Below are positions 25,088 to 32,500 of a DNA stretch of 37,311 nucleotides, in pieces. The DNA comes from Thermodesulfovibrio sp. (lineage in GTDB: Bacteria; Nitrospirota; Thermodesulfovibrionia; Thermodesulfovibrionales; UBA6898): NCBI GenBank assembly GCA_013824615.1, contig PNOC01000036.1:1-37311 (forward strand), given 5' to 3'. The position numbers were made by a program, and so were the translations under genes. Positions within the stretch are counted from its first letter, which is position 1, and each line of letters starts with the position of its first letter. The notes under the pieces are model-generated. The model did not search any database. It worked only from the letters and a program-made list of their open reading frames with translations, and was not told the origin of the DNA.

Positions 25088-26503
25088 TCAGCTCTCCCAT
25101 TGCGTTCTGAAGGTTTCGGTTATTTTAAGTTTCGACAGTTTATACGCCGGATATATAATTGCCACCAGGCTGCAGACGATCCCCAGGGCGAGCGCTCTCC
25201 AGAGAAAAGCAGTGGTTATCAGGATGACGGCGCCTATGTCCAGAAGAGAATTCAGTACGTAAGCCATTCCCAAGCCGAGCACATAGCCGCCGATGCCTGC
25301 TGCCAGGCCGAGGATGAAATGTTCATAAATGAATATTCTGAATAACTGAAATCTGGAGGCGCCTATGGCCTTTAACATGCCTATCTCCCGAATACGCGCA
25401 TACAGAGAGCCGGTGACGATATTGAAGATAGAGAAGATACCGACGGCGATCGTTGAGATAACAACTGCGAGCAAAAATTTATACAACATGCTGAAGAAAT
25501 CAAACTGCACCCCCGCGACATCAAGCTGGGAAACAGCCGTAATACCGGTAACATTTTTATTCAATTCCACCATGGCATCGCCAACCGGGCAGTTGGGACA
25601 CATGGCCCGGACGCTCACCATTGAGACCAGTCCCTCTTTATGAAACAGTCTCTGGGCAGTGCTCATCGGGATGTACACCATATAATCATCGGCTGAGTTC
25701 GTCTCCTCCAGAATCCCCCTGACGGTGAATTCAGTTTTATTGATAGTAAGCTTGTCCCCCAGCTTCAGTCCTTTAGATTTTGCATAGGCCCCCCCCAGAT
25801 ACGCATCATCCCACCCCTTAAGAATCGGCTTCAGCGGTGCCGCCTTGACTTTCTTATCTTGAGCCGCAATAAGTTTACCGCTGGAATCAACGCCATACTC
25901 AGCTTTATCAATCCCGACTTTACCATCGGAGCCTATGGTAAATATTGAAGCAATATTAGTATTGACATCTCTGACATCGGTTTCTGCCGGCCAGTCACCG
26001 CTGGTCAGGTTCCACCAGAACCTGACAAAATACTCTTTCCGTATCTCGATGCCGGTAACGATCACTTCCTGTCCATCCACCTCAGCCTTTTCGAAGAGCC
26101 GGGGCGCCCAGGTGGCAGGTTCCAGGACAATATCCGGAATTCCCGGTGTAGATACCAGGCCACCCTTCTTCTCCCAGCCGGCTTTTATCGCCTTTTCATA
26201 GTTTTTCATGATTTCGGGGACCGCAGCCTCGGGAATATATGAGCCCAGAACTACTTCAGACGTGGTCAATTTATACTCCTGTTTCTGTTCTTCACCACTG
26301 CTGCCTGCGGAGGAGGCCGAAGGCCGCACTGTCAGGGTATGGCCTGTCTTGGCGATAATCTCCATGATCGCCAGATTCGCTGAATTGCTCACAATTGAGA
26401 GGGAGGTGAGGAGGGCGACCGCTATGACGATCGAGGAGGCAATGACCAGATTCTTCTTCGGTCTTCGCAGCAGTTCGAACATGGCGAGTTTCATGATCTT
26501 CAT
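25088..26503 (-). CDS. FtsX/MacB-type ABC permease (second permease)
   Basis: 471-residue type VII permease with an N-terminal helix (~18-40), an enlarged periplasmic domain (~45-345) and three C-terminal helices carrying EIGMLKAIGASRFQLFRIF. The periplasmic part holds the usual SGDWPAETD and LGGAYAKSKGLKLGDKL motifs plus two cysteines in RAMCPNCPVG, a CxxC pair not seen in the other two permeases; it might bind copper or form a disulfide. The ATG overlaps the stop of the upstream ATPase gene by 4 bases. Confidence 0.9.
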   Translation of the reverse strand: MKIMKLAMFELLRRPKKNLVIASSIVIAVALLTSLSIVSNSANLAIMEIIAKTGHTLTVRPSASSAGSSGEEQKQEYKLTTSEVVLGSYIPEAAVPEIMKNYEKAIKAGWEKKGGLVSTPGIPDIVLEPATWAPRLFEKAEVDGQEVIVTGIEIRKEYFVRFWWNLTSGDWPAETDVRDVNTNIASIFTIGSDGKVGIDKAEYGVDSSGKLIAAQDKKVKAAPLKPILKGWDDAYLGGAYAKSKGLKLGDKLTINKTEFTVRGILEETNSADDYMVYIPMSTAQRLFHKEGLVSMVSVRAMCPNCPVGDAMVELNKNVTGITAVSQLDVAGVQFDFFSMLYKFLLAVVISTIAVGIFSIFNIVTGSLYARIREIGMLKAIGASRFQLFRIFIYEHFILGLAAGIGGYVLGLGMAYVLNSLLDIGAVILITTAFLWRALALGIVCSLVAIIYPAYKLSKLKITETFRTQWES

Positions 26504-27234
26504 GATTTGCAGACCCCCTCCATGATTGCCTCAACCGGATCGGCAAGATCTTTAAAAATCAACCCGTCCTTCATGACTATTATTGTCTTCGCTTTTTCGA
26601 GCCAGGTGAGGCTGTGGCTGACAACGATAAGCGTCTTCTGATAGGTCTTGTTTATTTGACAGAATATATCGATAACCTCGCGCTCTGTTCTGATGTCCAG
26701 TTCTCCGGTCGGCTCATCAGCCAGAATGATCTCGGGATCGTTTATGAGCGCCCGGGCTATCGCAACCCTTCTCTGCTCGCCGCCGGAGAGCTCTGAAGGA
26801 AAGGAATTGACCTTTCTCTTCATATCAAGGTCGGTCAATAAGGATATCGCCTTGGACTTAAGGGCCTCGGTGTCTTTTCTCTCTGAATTCGTGCTGAATA
26901 TAGCCGGCATGACAACGTTGTTTAAGACGTTCAGTGTCGGCAATAAACTGAAGGATTGAAACATAAAGCCTATCTTCCTGTTTCTGAAATGTGAGAGCTG
27001 TTTGTCGTTGAGTTTCCAGATATCATTCCCCTCAATCAGGACCGTCCCTTCGGTAGGCCTTGTCAGACCACCGATCGTGCTGACCAGGGTTGTCTTGCCT
27101 GAGCCGGAATGCCCCATAAAAACCACAAAATCGCCCTTGGCTATCTCCAGGTCAACCCCCTTCAGGGCCTCCACCTTCTGGCCGCCTACGTGATAGATCT
27201 TTTTCAAGCCTTTGGTCTCGATGAATTCGCTCAT
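26500..27234 (-). CDS. LolD/MacB-type ABC transporter ATPase (first set)
   Basis: 244-residue ATPase with Walker A GHSGSGKTT, Q-loop FMFQS, signature LSGGEQRR, Walker B IILADEPTGELD and switch His in VVSHSLTWLEKA. The D-loop and switch region differ slightly from the usual HD pair (HS instead of HD). Starts one base after the stop of the first permease and overlaps the next permease by 4 bases, so it belongs to a tightly coupled unit. With two ATPases and three permeases in the operon, two separate transporters or one mixed complex are possible. Confidence 0.92.
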   Translation of the reverse strand: MSEFIETKGLKKIYHVGGQKVEALKGVDLEIAKGDFVVFMGHSGSGKTTLVSTIGGLTRPTEGTVLIEGNDIWKLNDKQLSHFRNRKIGFMFQSFSLLPTLNVLNNVVMPAIFSTNSERKDTEALKSKAISLLTDLDMKRKVNSFPSELSGGEQRRVAIARALINDPEIILADEPTGELDIRTEREVIDIFCQINKTYQKTLIVVSHSLTWLEKAKTIIVMKDGLIFKDLADPVEAIMEGVCKS

Positions 27235-27235
27235 G

Positions 27236-28450
27236 TCATAACCCCTGTTTCATAGTTTCGTGAGGATCGATTCTGACTGCTACAAGAGCAGGATAGGCTG
27301 ACCCGCTGATTCCCATCAGCAACGCCACCAGTATCGCTGCACCGGCCATCTCACCCATAACGCCAAGGGGAGGCAGCATAAAAGGTATATTGAGCAGCCG
27401 GAGATAGAAGACAATCGATCTCTGAAATATCTTCAGCAGACCACCCCCTATGAGCATGCCCAGGAAGCCGCTCATAATGCTGGTCAGCAGGGCCTCGTAG
27501 ATAATGAGCTTGAAGATATCGAGCCTCGTAGCGCCGATGGCTCTGATTATGCCGAGCTCTCTCTTGCGTTCATTGACCACTGCGGAGTAAATAGCATTAA
27601 TCATGAGCACGTTCGAAAGGACCAGGATGATGATCAAGGCTATAATGCCGGAAAAAACGGCAACCGTTGTCTGTCGGGCCGAGGTCGCGATATTTCCTGT
27701 GGTGATGGCCTTGAGTTCCGGATTTTCCTTTAAAATGGAAAAGGTGATAAAGGGTATTTTTGCCCCGACCTCAAGCTGTACCAGGCCGCCGGATATCTTT
27801 CCTTTTAATGAAGCCAGCGGCTTAATCGACTTGTCGGTCTGGGAATAATCCGACATTTCATGGGCCTTGTTGATATTAAAGAAGATCGCATTGTCATACA
27901 ACCCAATCCCTGTTCTTTCGAGCTTTCCCCAGACGGTAAGAGGAATTCCGTAGAACTTCACATTGTCCCCTATCTCCCACGGTGTCATCGCTCCGATAAT
28001 TGCGCCGTCCGCAGGAAAGGCCTTCTCAGCTTTTTTATCGACCCAGGGCATGACCGTAAAATCATCGGCCGGATCGAACCCTATGAGAAAGGAGTTCCCC
28101 AGAACGCAGCATTCCCCGGTTGCGCTGGTGAGAAATATCTGGCCGGACACCCTCTTGACTCCCTTGAGCCCACGTATCTTGCCAAGCACTGCGTTGTCCA
28201 TATAAAAGGCAGACGGCTCACCGGTCAGGAGAGCGGATTTCATATTAACCAGAGAGTCCTTGGGGATGACAAGGAGATCAGCCCCCAGCTTCGAGAGCCC
28301 TTTATCCAGGCTGTGATGGATCCCGGTAATAAGCAGCGAGGATGCGAACAGGGCCCCGATGACGATACTGACACTTATCAGGATTATATAAAACCGCAAG
28401 TGCTTCACCTGCAGATTCTGGTATGCCAATCTGAATAGAGATACGATCAT
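27236..28450 (-). CDS. FtsX-type ABC permease (first permease)
   Basis: 404-residue type VII ABC permease with an N-terminal helix (~20-42), a periplasmic domain with GAIIGAMTPWEIGDNVKFYG, and three C-terminal helices including RELGIIRAIGATRLDIFKLI, the coupling helix that contacts the ATPase. It is the first transporter gene after the propeller enzyme, from which it is separated by 123 bases holding a strong hairpin. Ribosome site GGGAGG is about 11 bases from the ATG. Its periplasmic domain differs most from the other two permeases. Confidence 0.9.
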   Translation of the reverse strand: MIVSLFRLAYQNLQVKHLRFYIILISVSIVIGALFASSLLITGIHHSLDKGLSKLGADLLVIPKDSLVNMKSALLTGEPSAFYMDNAVLGKIRGLKGVKRVSGQIFLTSATGECCVLGNSFLIGFDPADDFTVMPWVDKKAEKAFPADGAIIGAMTPWEIGDNVKFYGIPLTVWGKLERTGIGLYDNAIFFNINKAHEMSDYSQTDKSIKPLASLKGKISGGLVQLEVGAKIPFITFSILKENPELKAITTGNIATSARQTTVAVFSGIIALIIILVLSNVLMINAIYSAVVNERKRELGIIRAIGATRLDIFKLIIYEALLTSIMSGFLGMLIGGGLLKIFQRSIVFYLRLLNIPFMLPPLGVMGEMAGAAILVALLMGISGSAYPALVAVRIDPHETMKQGL

Positions 28451-28525
28451 ATTTTCATTTACCTCCCCTTGCCTATTTATGGACCATAAAGCCTTCAGCT
28501 CAGCTCTCTCTCCTGCATGGAGGGA

Positions 28526-28558
28526 CTCCCCCGTCCCTCAACAACCGGGACGGGGGAG
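28526..28558. terminator. Strong intra-operon hairpin (attenuator or mRNA-stabilising)
   Basis: A perfect 12 bp GC-rich stem, CTCCCCCGTCCC pairing with GGGACGGGGGAG around a 9-base loop, lies between the propeller enzyme gene and the first permease gene. A TTTT follows only on the plus strand; on the minus strand, the direction of transcription, no T-run follows. It may lower or protect the downstream message, making the enzyme more abundant than its assembly genes (inference). Confidence 0.55.
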
Positions 28559-28573
28559 AGTTTTCCTGTATTG

Positions 28574-30115
28574 CTAGGTAGTAGGGCAGCGTGAAATTGC
28601 CAGTCCCTTGATTGAACTGGGGACAATAACATTATCGTGGTGTCCATAGGGACTCGGAAGAAAGCCATACAACTTATCGTCCTTGACCCGTATCATAAAG
28701 GTCCCGGACTTTGTCTTTTGATAGCCGCTATAGACGCTGAATACCCATTTCCCATCATCCGTACACGCCAGGGTATGCACATCAGGGCCGATGTCTATCG
28801 TCTTTGTAATCTTCCAGGTCTTGGTATCAACAACCGCGACGCTGTTCATACTTGGAGAAGGCCACCACAGACTGACATACAGTTTTTTTCCGTCAGGGGT
28901 AAACGCCATATGGAACGGATTGGGATACACACCCCTCCAGCTCGGATCACCCACGCCTGCGATTCTTCGCCAGGTGGTAGGGTCTTTCTGATTGCTGGAG
29001 TCAAAGACGGCCATCTCGTTTTCTCTGGCATTATTCATGAGGACGAAGCGGTCTCCGGTAGGATTAAACCCGGCCTGGTGCGCAGGGGTCGGTACGTTCT
29101 TGAACTTTGCTGTCCATTCACCGTCACCGACCTTGGTTAACGGGACCTGATACCCCTGGTCCTTATGTTTTACAGATCCGACACACACAGCCTTTGGTTC
29201 AAAGGTCGTCGTATCAAAGACAACGCCACAACCGATAACCCTCAGCGCAGCCACCGCATATTTTTTGTTAAACGGGTCCCAGCAGAGGGAATCCAGGGCA
29301 CAGAGGTTCTTCAGACGCGGACCAGGCACCTTCCCCTGCTCGGCAAAGAGTTCGCCTCCGGGGACAAGTTCCCAGTCTATCTTGCAGCCCTTTGTACCTT
29401 TCAGGTCATAGGGAGGCTTCAATTTCTTGATAGTAAGCGTTCCGCCATCAACCCATGCCCGGGCAAGGTCTTTCATATTATTGGGTTCCCAGTCGAACAT
29501 TATGCATGCTTCTACGGTAGACGGCTGGGTGCCTTTACCCCTTTTGAATACGCCGATAATATCTTTCTGTCCGTCAGCCACCGAAAAGCGTTCATTGTCA
29601 GGCGCAACCGTCACATGCACACCAAGACCGATACCAGTCGTTTCAGCAACGTCCTCCAGTATATTCATCTTGGTGCCGTCATAATTTATGCGCCAGATAT
29701 TGAACCCCTCAGCCGGCTCTTTTACCGGGGTTGTGACTCCATAGATAAATAGATTTTTTCCTCCCTGGGAGTCCAGGACGAATTCAAACTCCTTGTAGGG
29801 ATCCGGTGAGGCAAAGGCAGCCAAATGGTGGGTAATCGGAGTTTTATTTCCGGCCCATATGCTCATATTCATCCAGGCCAGGCAATGACCGGTTGACATA
29901 TCATACGCGCCGACTCCGCCGCCGTACTTGCCGGGGACCAGGTGGATATACTTGCCGAACTGCTTGTAGACATCAAAGAGTGTGGGATCGCTAAACATGG
30001 CAGCATCAGCGACGCCTGAAGAACTGATTTTCTCACCAAGACCGAGCTTAGCAAGACCGCCGATTGCGGCTCCGGCAACTGCCCCTTTGAATAAATTGCG
30101 TCTCGAAATAGACAT
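28574..30115 (-). CDS. Tat-exported copper propeller enzyme, thiocyanate dehydrogenase-like (NosZ superfamily)
   Basis: 513-residue protein with a Tat signal (SRRNLFKG, cleavage ~35-40), so it is folded before export to the periplasm. The rest is a seven-bladed beta-propeller of the N2O-reductase superfamily. Candidate copper ligands are His96/His97 (THHLAAF), His167 (LGVHVTV), His346 (PAHQAGF), His402 (PFHMAF), His447 (PDVHTLA) and His492/493 (GHHD). Intervals of 71, 179, 56, 45 and 46 match those I remember for Thioalkalivibrio thiocyanate dehydrogenase, and Glu249 and Asp275 fit its acidic active-site residues. There is no CuA cupredoxin domain, which NosZ always has, so N2O reduction is unlikely. 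The expected reaction is thiocyanate to cyanate and sulfur, but a related substrate cannot be excluded. First gene of the long operon, with a GGGAGG ribosome site and a sigma54 promoter upstream. Confidence 0.8.
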   Translation of the reverse strand: MSISRRNLFKGAVAGAAIGGLAKLGLGEKISSSGVADAAMFSDPTLFDVYKQFGKYIHLVPGKYGGGVGAYDMSTGHCLAWMNMSIWAGNKTPITHHLAAFASPDPYKEFEFVLDSQGGKNLFIYGVTTPVKEPAEGFNIWRINYDGTKMNILEDVAETTGIGLGVHVTVAPDNERFSVADGQKDIIGVFKRGKGTQPSTVEACIMFDWEPNNMKDLARAWVDGGTLTIKKLKPPYDLKGTKGCKIDWELVPGGELFAEQGKVPGPRLKNLCALDSLCWDPFNKKYAVAALRVIGCGVVFDTTTFEPKAVCVGSVKHKDQGYQVPLTKVGDGEWTAKFKNVPTPAHQAGFNPTGDRFVLMNNARENEMAVFDSSNQKDPTTWRRIAGVGDPSWRGVYPNPFHMAFTPDGKKLYVSLWWPSPSMNSVAVVDTKTWKITKTIDIGPDVHTLACTDDGKWVFSVYSGYQKTKSGTFMIRVKDDKLYGFLPSPYGHHDNVIVPSSIKGLAISRCPTT

Positions 30116-30248
30116 TTTCTACCTCCCTTTTGTTTTACTTCTGTCACTGTTTATACCTATCTGCGAAGCCTGCCTGCCAACCTCAATGCCACCTCCTTTT
30201 TTATGTTTCATCCGCCTCGTGCAGCGAGTATCCAATTGCTTCGATGAG

Positions 30249-30264
30249 AGCAATTCGAATGCCA
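30249..30264 (-). promoter_or_regulatory. Sigma54 promoter of the copper-enzyme operon
   Basis: On the minus strand the sequence reads TGGCATTCGAATTGCT, against the consensus TGGCACGNNNNTTGCT: both invariant GG and GC pairs at correct spacing and only two mismatches. Transcription would begin near 30239, giving a leader of ~124 bases before the enzyme gene. The paired enhancer sites are centred ~110 bp upstream. Confidence 0.75.
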
Positions 30265-30324
30265 GGTTGCAAGGCCCCTGTTATCTGGCTTTTACACGCA
30301 CTGTGCACCGTAAAAAGAGCTTAA

Positions 30325-30373
30325 CTTTCCATAATGAAACGTTGGAAGTTTCATTATGTTTCATTATGGAAAG
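30325..30373. promoter_or_regulatory. Paired enhancer (UAS) sites for a sigma54 activator
   Basis: Bases 30325-30340 (CTTTCCATAATGAAAC) and 30358-30373 (GTTTCATTATGGAAAG) are exact reverse complements. Each is itself a dyad TTTC-N6-GAAA, with centres 33 bp apart, about three helical turns, so two dimers would sit on the same face. A partial third copy (GTTTCATTATG) occupies 30348-30358. The block lies between two divergent sigma54 promoters at distances normal for enhancers (~110 and ~190 bp). Confidence 0.75.
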
Positions 30374-30515
30374 TGAGTACCAGCTACGAGCGGTTTGTTT
30401 TGGCAATGAGGTTTATCAATGAAATATTTATGAAATAGCTCGACAGAGGCGTTACCGCGACCCCCGGCGATCTATACAGGTCAGGGCAACACCATGACAG
30501 CATTGCAGAAGCTCC

Positions 30516-30531
30516 TGGCATGAAAATAGCT
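30516..30531 (+). promoter_or_regulatory. Sigma54 promoter of tatA-tatB
   Basis: TGGCATGAAAATAGCT matches the consensus TGGCACGNNNNTTGCT with GG and GC pairs correctly spaced and two mismatches. The expected start at ~30542 leaves ~39 bases before tatA, including its AAGGAGG ribosome site. Confidence 0.7.
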
Positions 30532-30580
30532 TGAGTCAGTGCTAAGAACTTTCGTTAACATAAAAAAAAGGAGGTAACAT

Positions 30581-30775
30581 ATGTTCGGACTAGGGATTCA
30601 GGAATTATTGATTGTCTTGGTGATCGTGATGGTTTTGTTCGGCGCAAAAAGACTGCCGGCGCTTGCAGACGGCGTGGGAAAGGCCATCAGGAATTTCAAA
30701 AAGGCGACTATAGAGGATATTGATAGTACCACTGCGGCTAAAGCAAATTTGGATACCGATAATAAGCGTGCGTGA
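30581..30775 (+). CDS. tatA: Sec-independent translocase protein TatA
   Basis: 64-residue TatA: an N-terminal transmembrane helix (LLIVLVIVMVLF), the FGAKRLP hinge and an amphipathic helix (LADGVGKAIRNFKKA), then a short polar tail. TatA oligomers form the pore-like part of the twin-arginine pathway. An AAGGAGG site lies 6 bases before the ATG. Divergently transcribed from the Tat-substrate enzyme and preceded by its own sigma54 promoter, so it looks like a dedicated, co-regulated copy. No tatC in the window. Confidence 0.93.
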   Translation: MFGLGIQELLIVLVIVMVLFGAKRLPALADGVGKAIRNFKKATIEDIDSTTAAKANLDTDNKRA

Positions 30776-30805
30776 GGAAAAATCCCTCAACTGAAATAAT
30801 ATACT

Positions 30806-31120
30806 ATGTTTGATATCGGCTTTCAGGAATTAGTCATAATTTTTATTGTGGCTCTGTTGGTGATCGGCCCAAAAAAACTTCCTGAGTTCAGCAGAAATCT
30901 CGGGAAATGGATTATGGAGATCAGAAGAGGTATACATATAGCCAAAAGCCGGATAGAGGATGAGATTAATACGATCAAGATTCCTGAAACGACGGCTCAA
31001 GCCTGTCAGGAAGATGATAAAAGTTATGGAGTGATGAGTGAACAGAAAGCTACTGAGGAAAAAACAACCTTGGCTGAAGTTATCGACAACAACGTGCCTG
31101 ATAGTGCCCTGAGTTCCTGA
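30806..31120 (+). CDS. tatB: Sec-independent translocase protein TatB (TatA/B family)
   Basis: 104 residues: a transmembrane helix (ELVIIFIVALLVIG), the PKKLPEFSRNLGKW hinge and amphipathic helix, and a longer charged tail. The longer length, the Glu in the membrane segment and the VIGPKKLPE hinge favour TatB, which with TatC recognises twin-arginine signals, over a second TatA. It starts 30 bases after tatA and shares its promoter. No clear terminator follows, though an imperfect CCGG/CCGG dyad occurs at 31220-31250. Confidence 0.82.
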   Translation: MFDIGFQELVIIFIVALLVIGPKKLPEFSRNLGKWIMEIRRGIHIAKSRIEDEINTIKIPETTAQACQEDDKSYGVMSEQKATEEKTTLAEVIDNNVPDSALSS

Positions 31121-31278
31121 TATTCCGCATATATCCTGCCGTAAAATACAGACGTCCGAACAAAACTGCTCCCAGCCGGTCTGCAACAACTGATTCATAT
31201 TACATGGGGCAATATGTTATTCTCCGGTATCGCGAGGGAGCGCCGGAATAAGACCCTGAATATGAAAATGATGAGAAA

Positions 31279-32466
31279 ATGATAAGAAAATCACTCTTGA
31301 TGAAGGTATTTGACGCTGCCTATATGCAGCGCTGGAACGATAAAATTCGGCCGGTAGAACTCGCAGAACTCGACAAGCAGGCCCACAAGATGTTCATCGC
31401 CTACTTTCTGGGGAAATTCGATGAAAACAGCCGGGGGTTCAGCTGGACCACCATCATCGAGGGAAGCATCTTCGAGCTTCTGCAGCGACTCGTGATCACC
31501 GACCTCAAGCCTCCCATCTTCTACAAGATAAAGGCCGACAGGGCAAAATACCGGGAACTCAATGCATGGATCTATCAGGAACTGGAACCGGTAATCTCAC
31601 CGCTGGGAGAGGGTTTCTGCATGAGGTTCCGGGATTATTTTGGAGACGAACAGGAGGACCTTAACAGGAGAATTCTGAGCGCAGCCCATCTCTATGCAAC
31701 CAAGTGGGAATTCGGGATCATCGAGCGGATGACGCCAAAAGGTTACGAAATCGCATCCATAAAGAAAAGTCTGGAGCAGAAACAGAAGTTGTACCAGGAC
31801 CTCGAGGGAATGGTCCAGTTGCGCAAGAACAGAAAATACCAGGATTTCATCGACCTCTGCGGCCAGCTGCGTTTCCAGTCACGCTGGGCAAACCTCTACA
31901 GGATACCGCGGACCTCGGTAATCGGGCACTCTTTCTTTGTGGCCTTTCTGAGTTATCTGTTTTCTCTTGAAATCAAGGCCTGCGACAAGCGGTGCTTCAA
32001 TAACTACTTTACCGGCCTGTTTCACGACCTGCCGGAGGTACTGACCAGGGACATCATCTCGCCCGTAAAAAGGTCTGTCGAAGGGCTGGAAATGCTCATA
32101 AAAGAATATGAAAAAGAGCAGATGGAAAAAGAGATCTACCGCCTCATCCCAAAGGCCTGGCATGGAGAAGTGCGGACCTTTACTGAGAATGAATTTGACA
32201 GCATCGTCTGTGTCAGAAATAAACAGGCCCGGGTCACCAGTGATGAGATTTCAACCCGGTATAACAGGGACATGTATAACCCACGTGATGGAGAACTGGT
32301 AAAGGCCTCGGACAGCCTGGCTGCCTTTATCGAGGCGACTGCCGCATTGCGACATGGCAGCCCGAACCAGGAGTTTCATGAGGCCAGGCTTAATTTCAAA
32401 CAGCGCTATGAGCGGACCACCATCGCCGGCATAAACTTTGGGGAGATTTATGCAGATTTTGAATAA
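31279..32466 (+). CDS. HD-domain hydrolase (YfbR/HD_3-like)
   Basis: 395-residue cytoplasmic protein with a large helical N-terminal region and an HD-type metal-dependent phosphohydrolase domain in the second half. His217 in IGHSFFVAFLSYLF, the His249-Asp250 pair in LFHDLPEVLTRD and a later Asp in KASDSLAAFIEA supply the metal ligands. The layout resembles the HD_3 nucleotidase group. The substrate is unknown. The ATG has only a weak ribosome site. It precedes the DAC-domain gene by 34 bases and is probably cotranscribed with it. Confidence 0.82.
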   Translation: MIRKSLLMKVFDAAYMQRWNDKIRPVELAELDKQAHKMFIAYFLGKFDENSRGFSWTTIIEGSIFELLQRLVITDLKPPIFYKIKADRAKYRELNAWIYQELEPVISPLGEGFCMRFRDYFGDEQEDLNRRILSAAHLYATKWEFGIIERMTPKGYEIASIKKSLEQKQKLYQDLEGMVQLRKNRKYQDFIDLCGQLRFQSRWANLYRIPRTSVIGHSFFVAFLSYLFSLEIKACDKRCFNNYFTGLFHDLPEVLTRDIISPVKRSVEGLEMLIKEYEKEQMEKEIYRLIPKAWHGEVRTFTENEFDSIVCVRNKQARVTSDEISTRYNRDMYNPRDGELVKASDSLAAFIEATAALRHGSPNQEFHEARLNFKQRYERTTIAGINFGEIYADFE

Positions 32467-32500
32467 GCCTGCACAGACTGTAGTAATATAGAGAAACAAT

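Noticed and set aside
28574-30115. Calling the propeller enzyme a nitrous oxide reductase (NosZ)
   Set aside because: There is no C-terminal CuA cupredoxin domain, the length is far too short, and His spacing fits thiocyanate dehydrogenase better (only the 56-residue interval is shared with the NosZ spacing I remember).
30172-30190. Second sigma54-like match on the minus strand near the enzyme gene (GCCA...TGCCA)
   Set aside because: Spacing between the GC and GG pairs is off by one base; the 30249-30264 element is far better.
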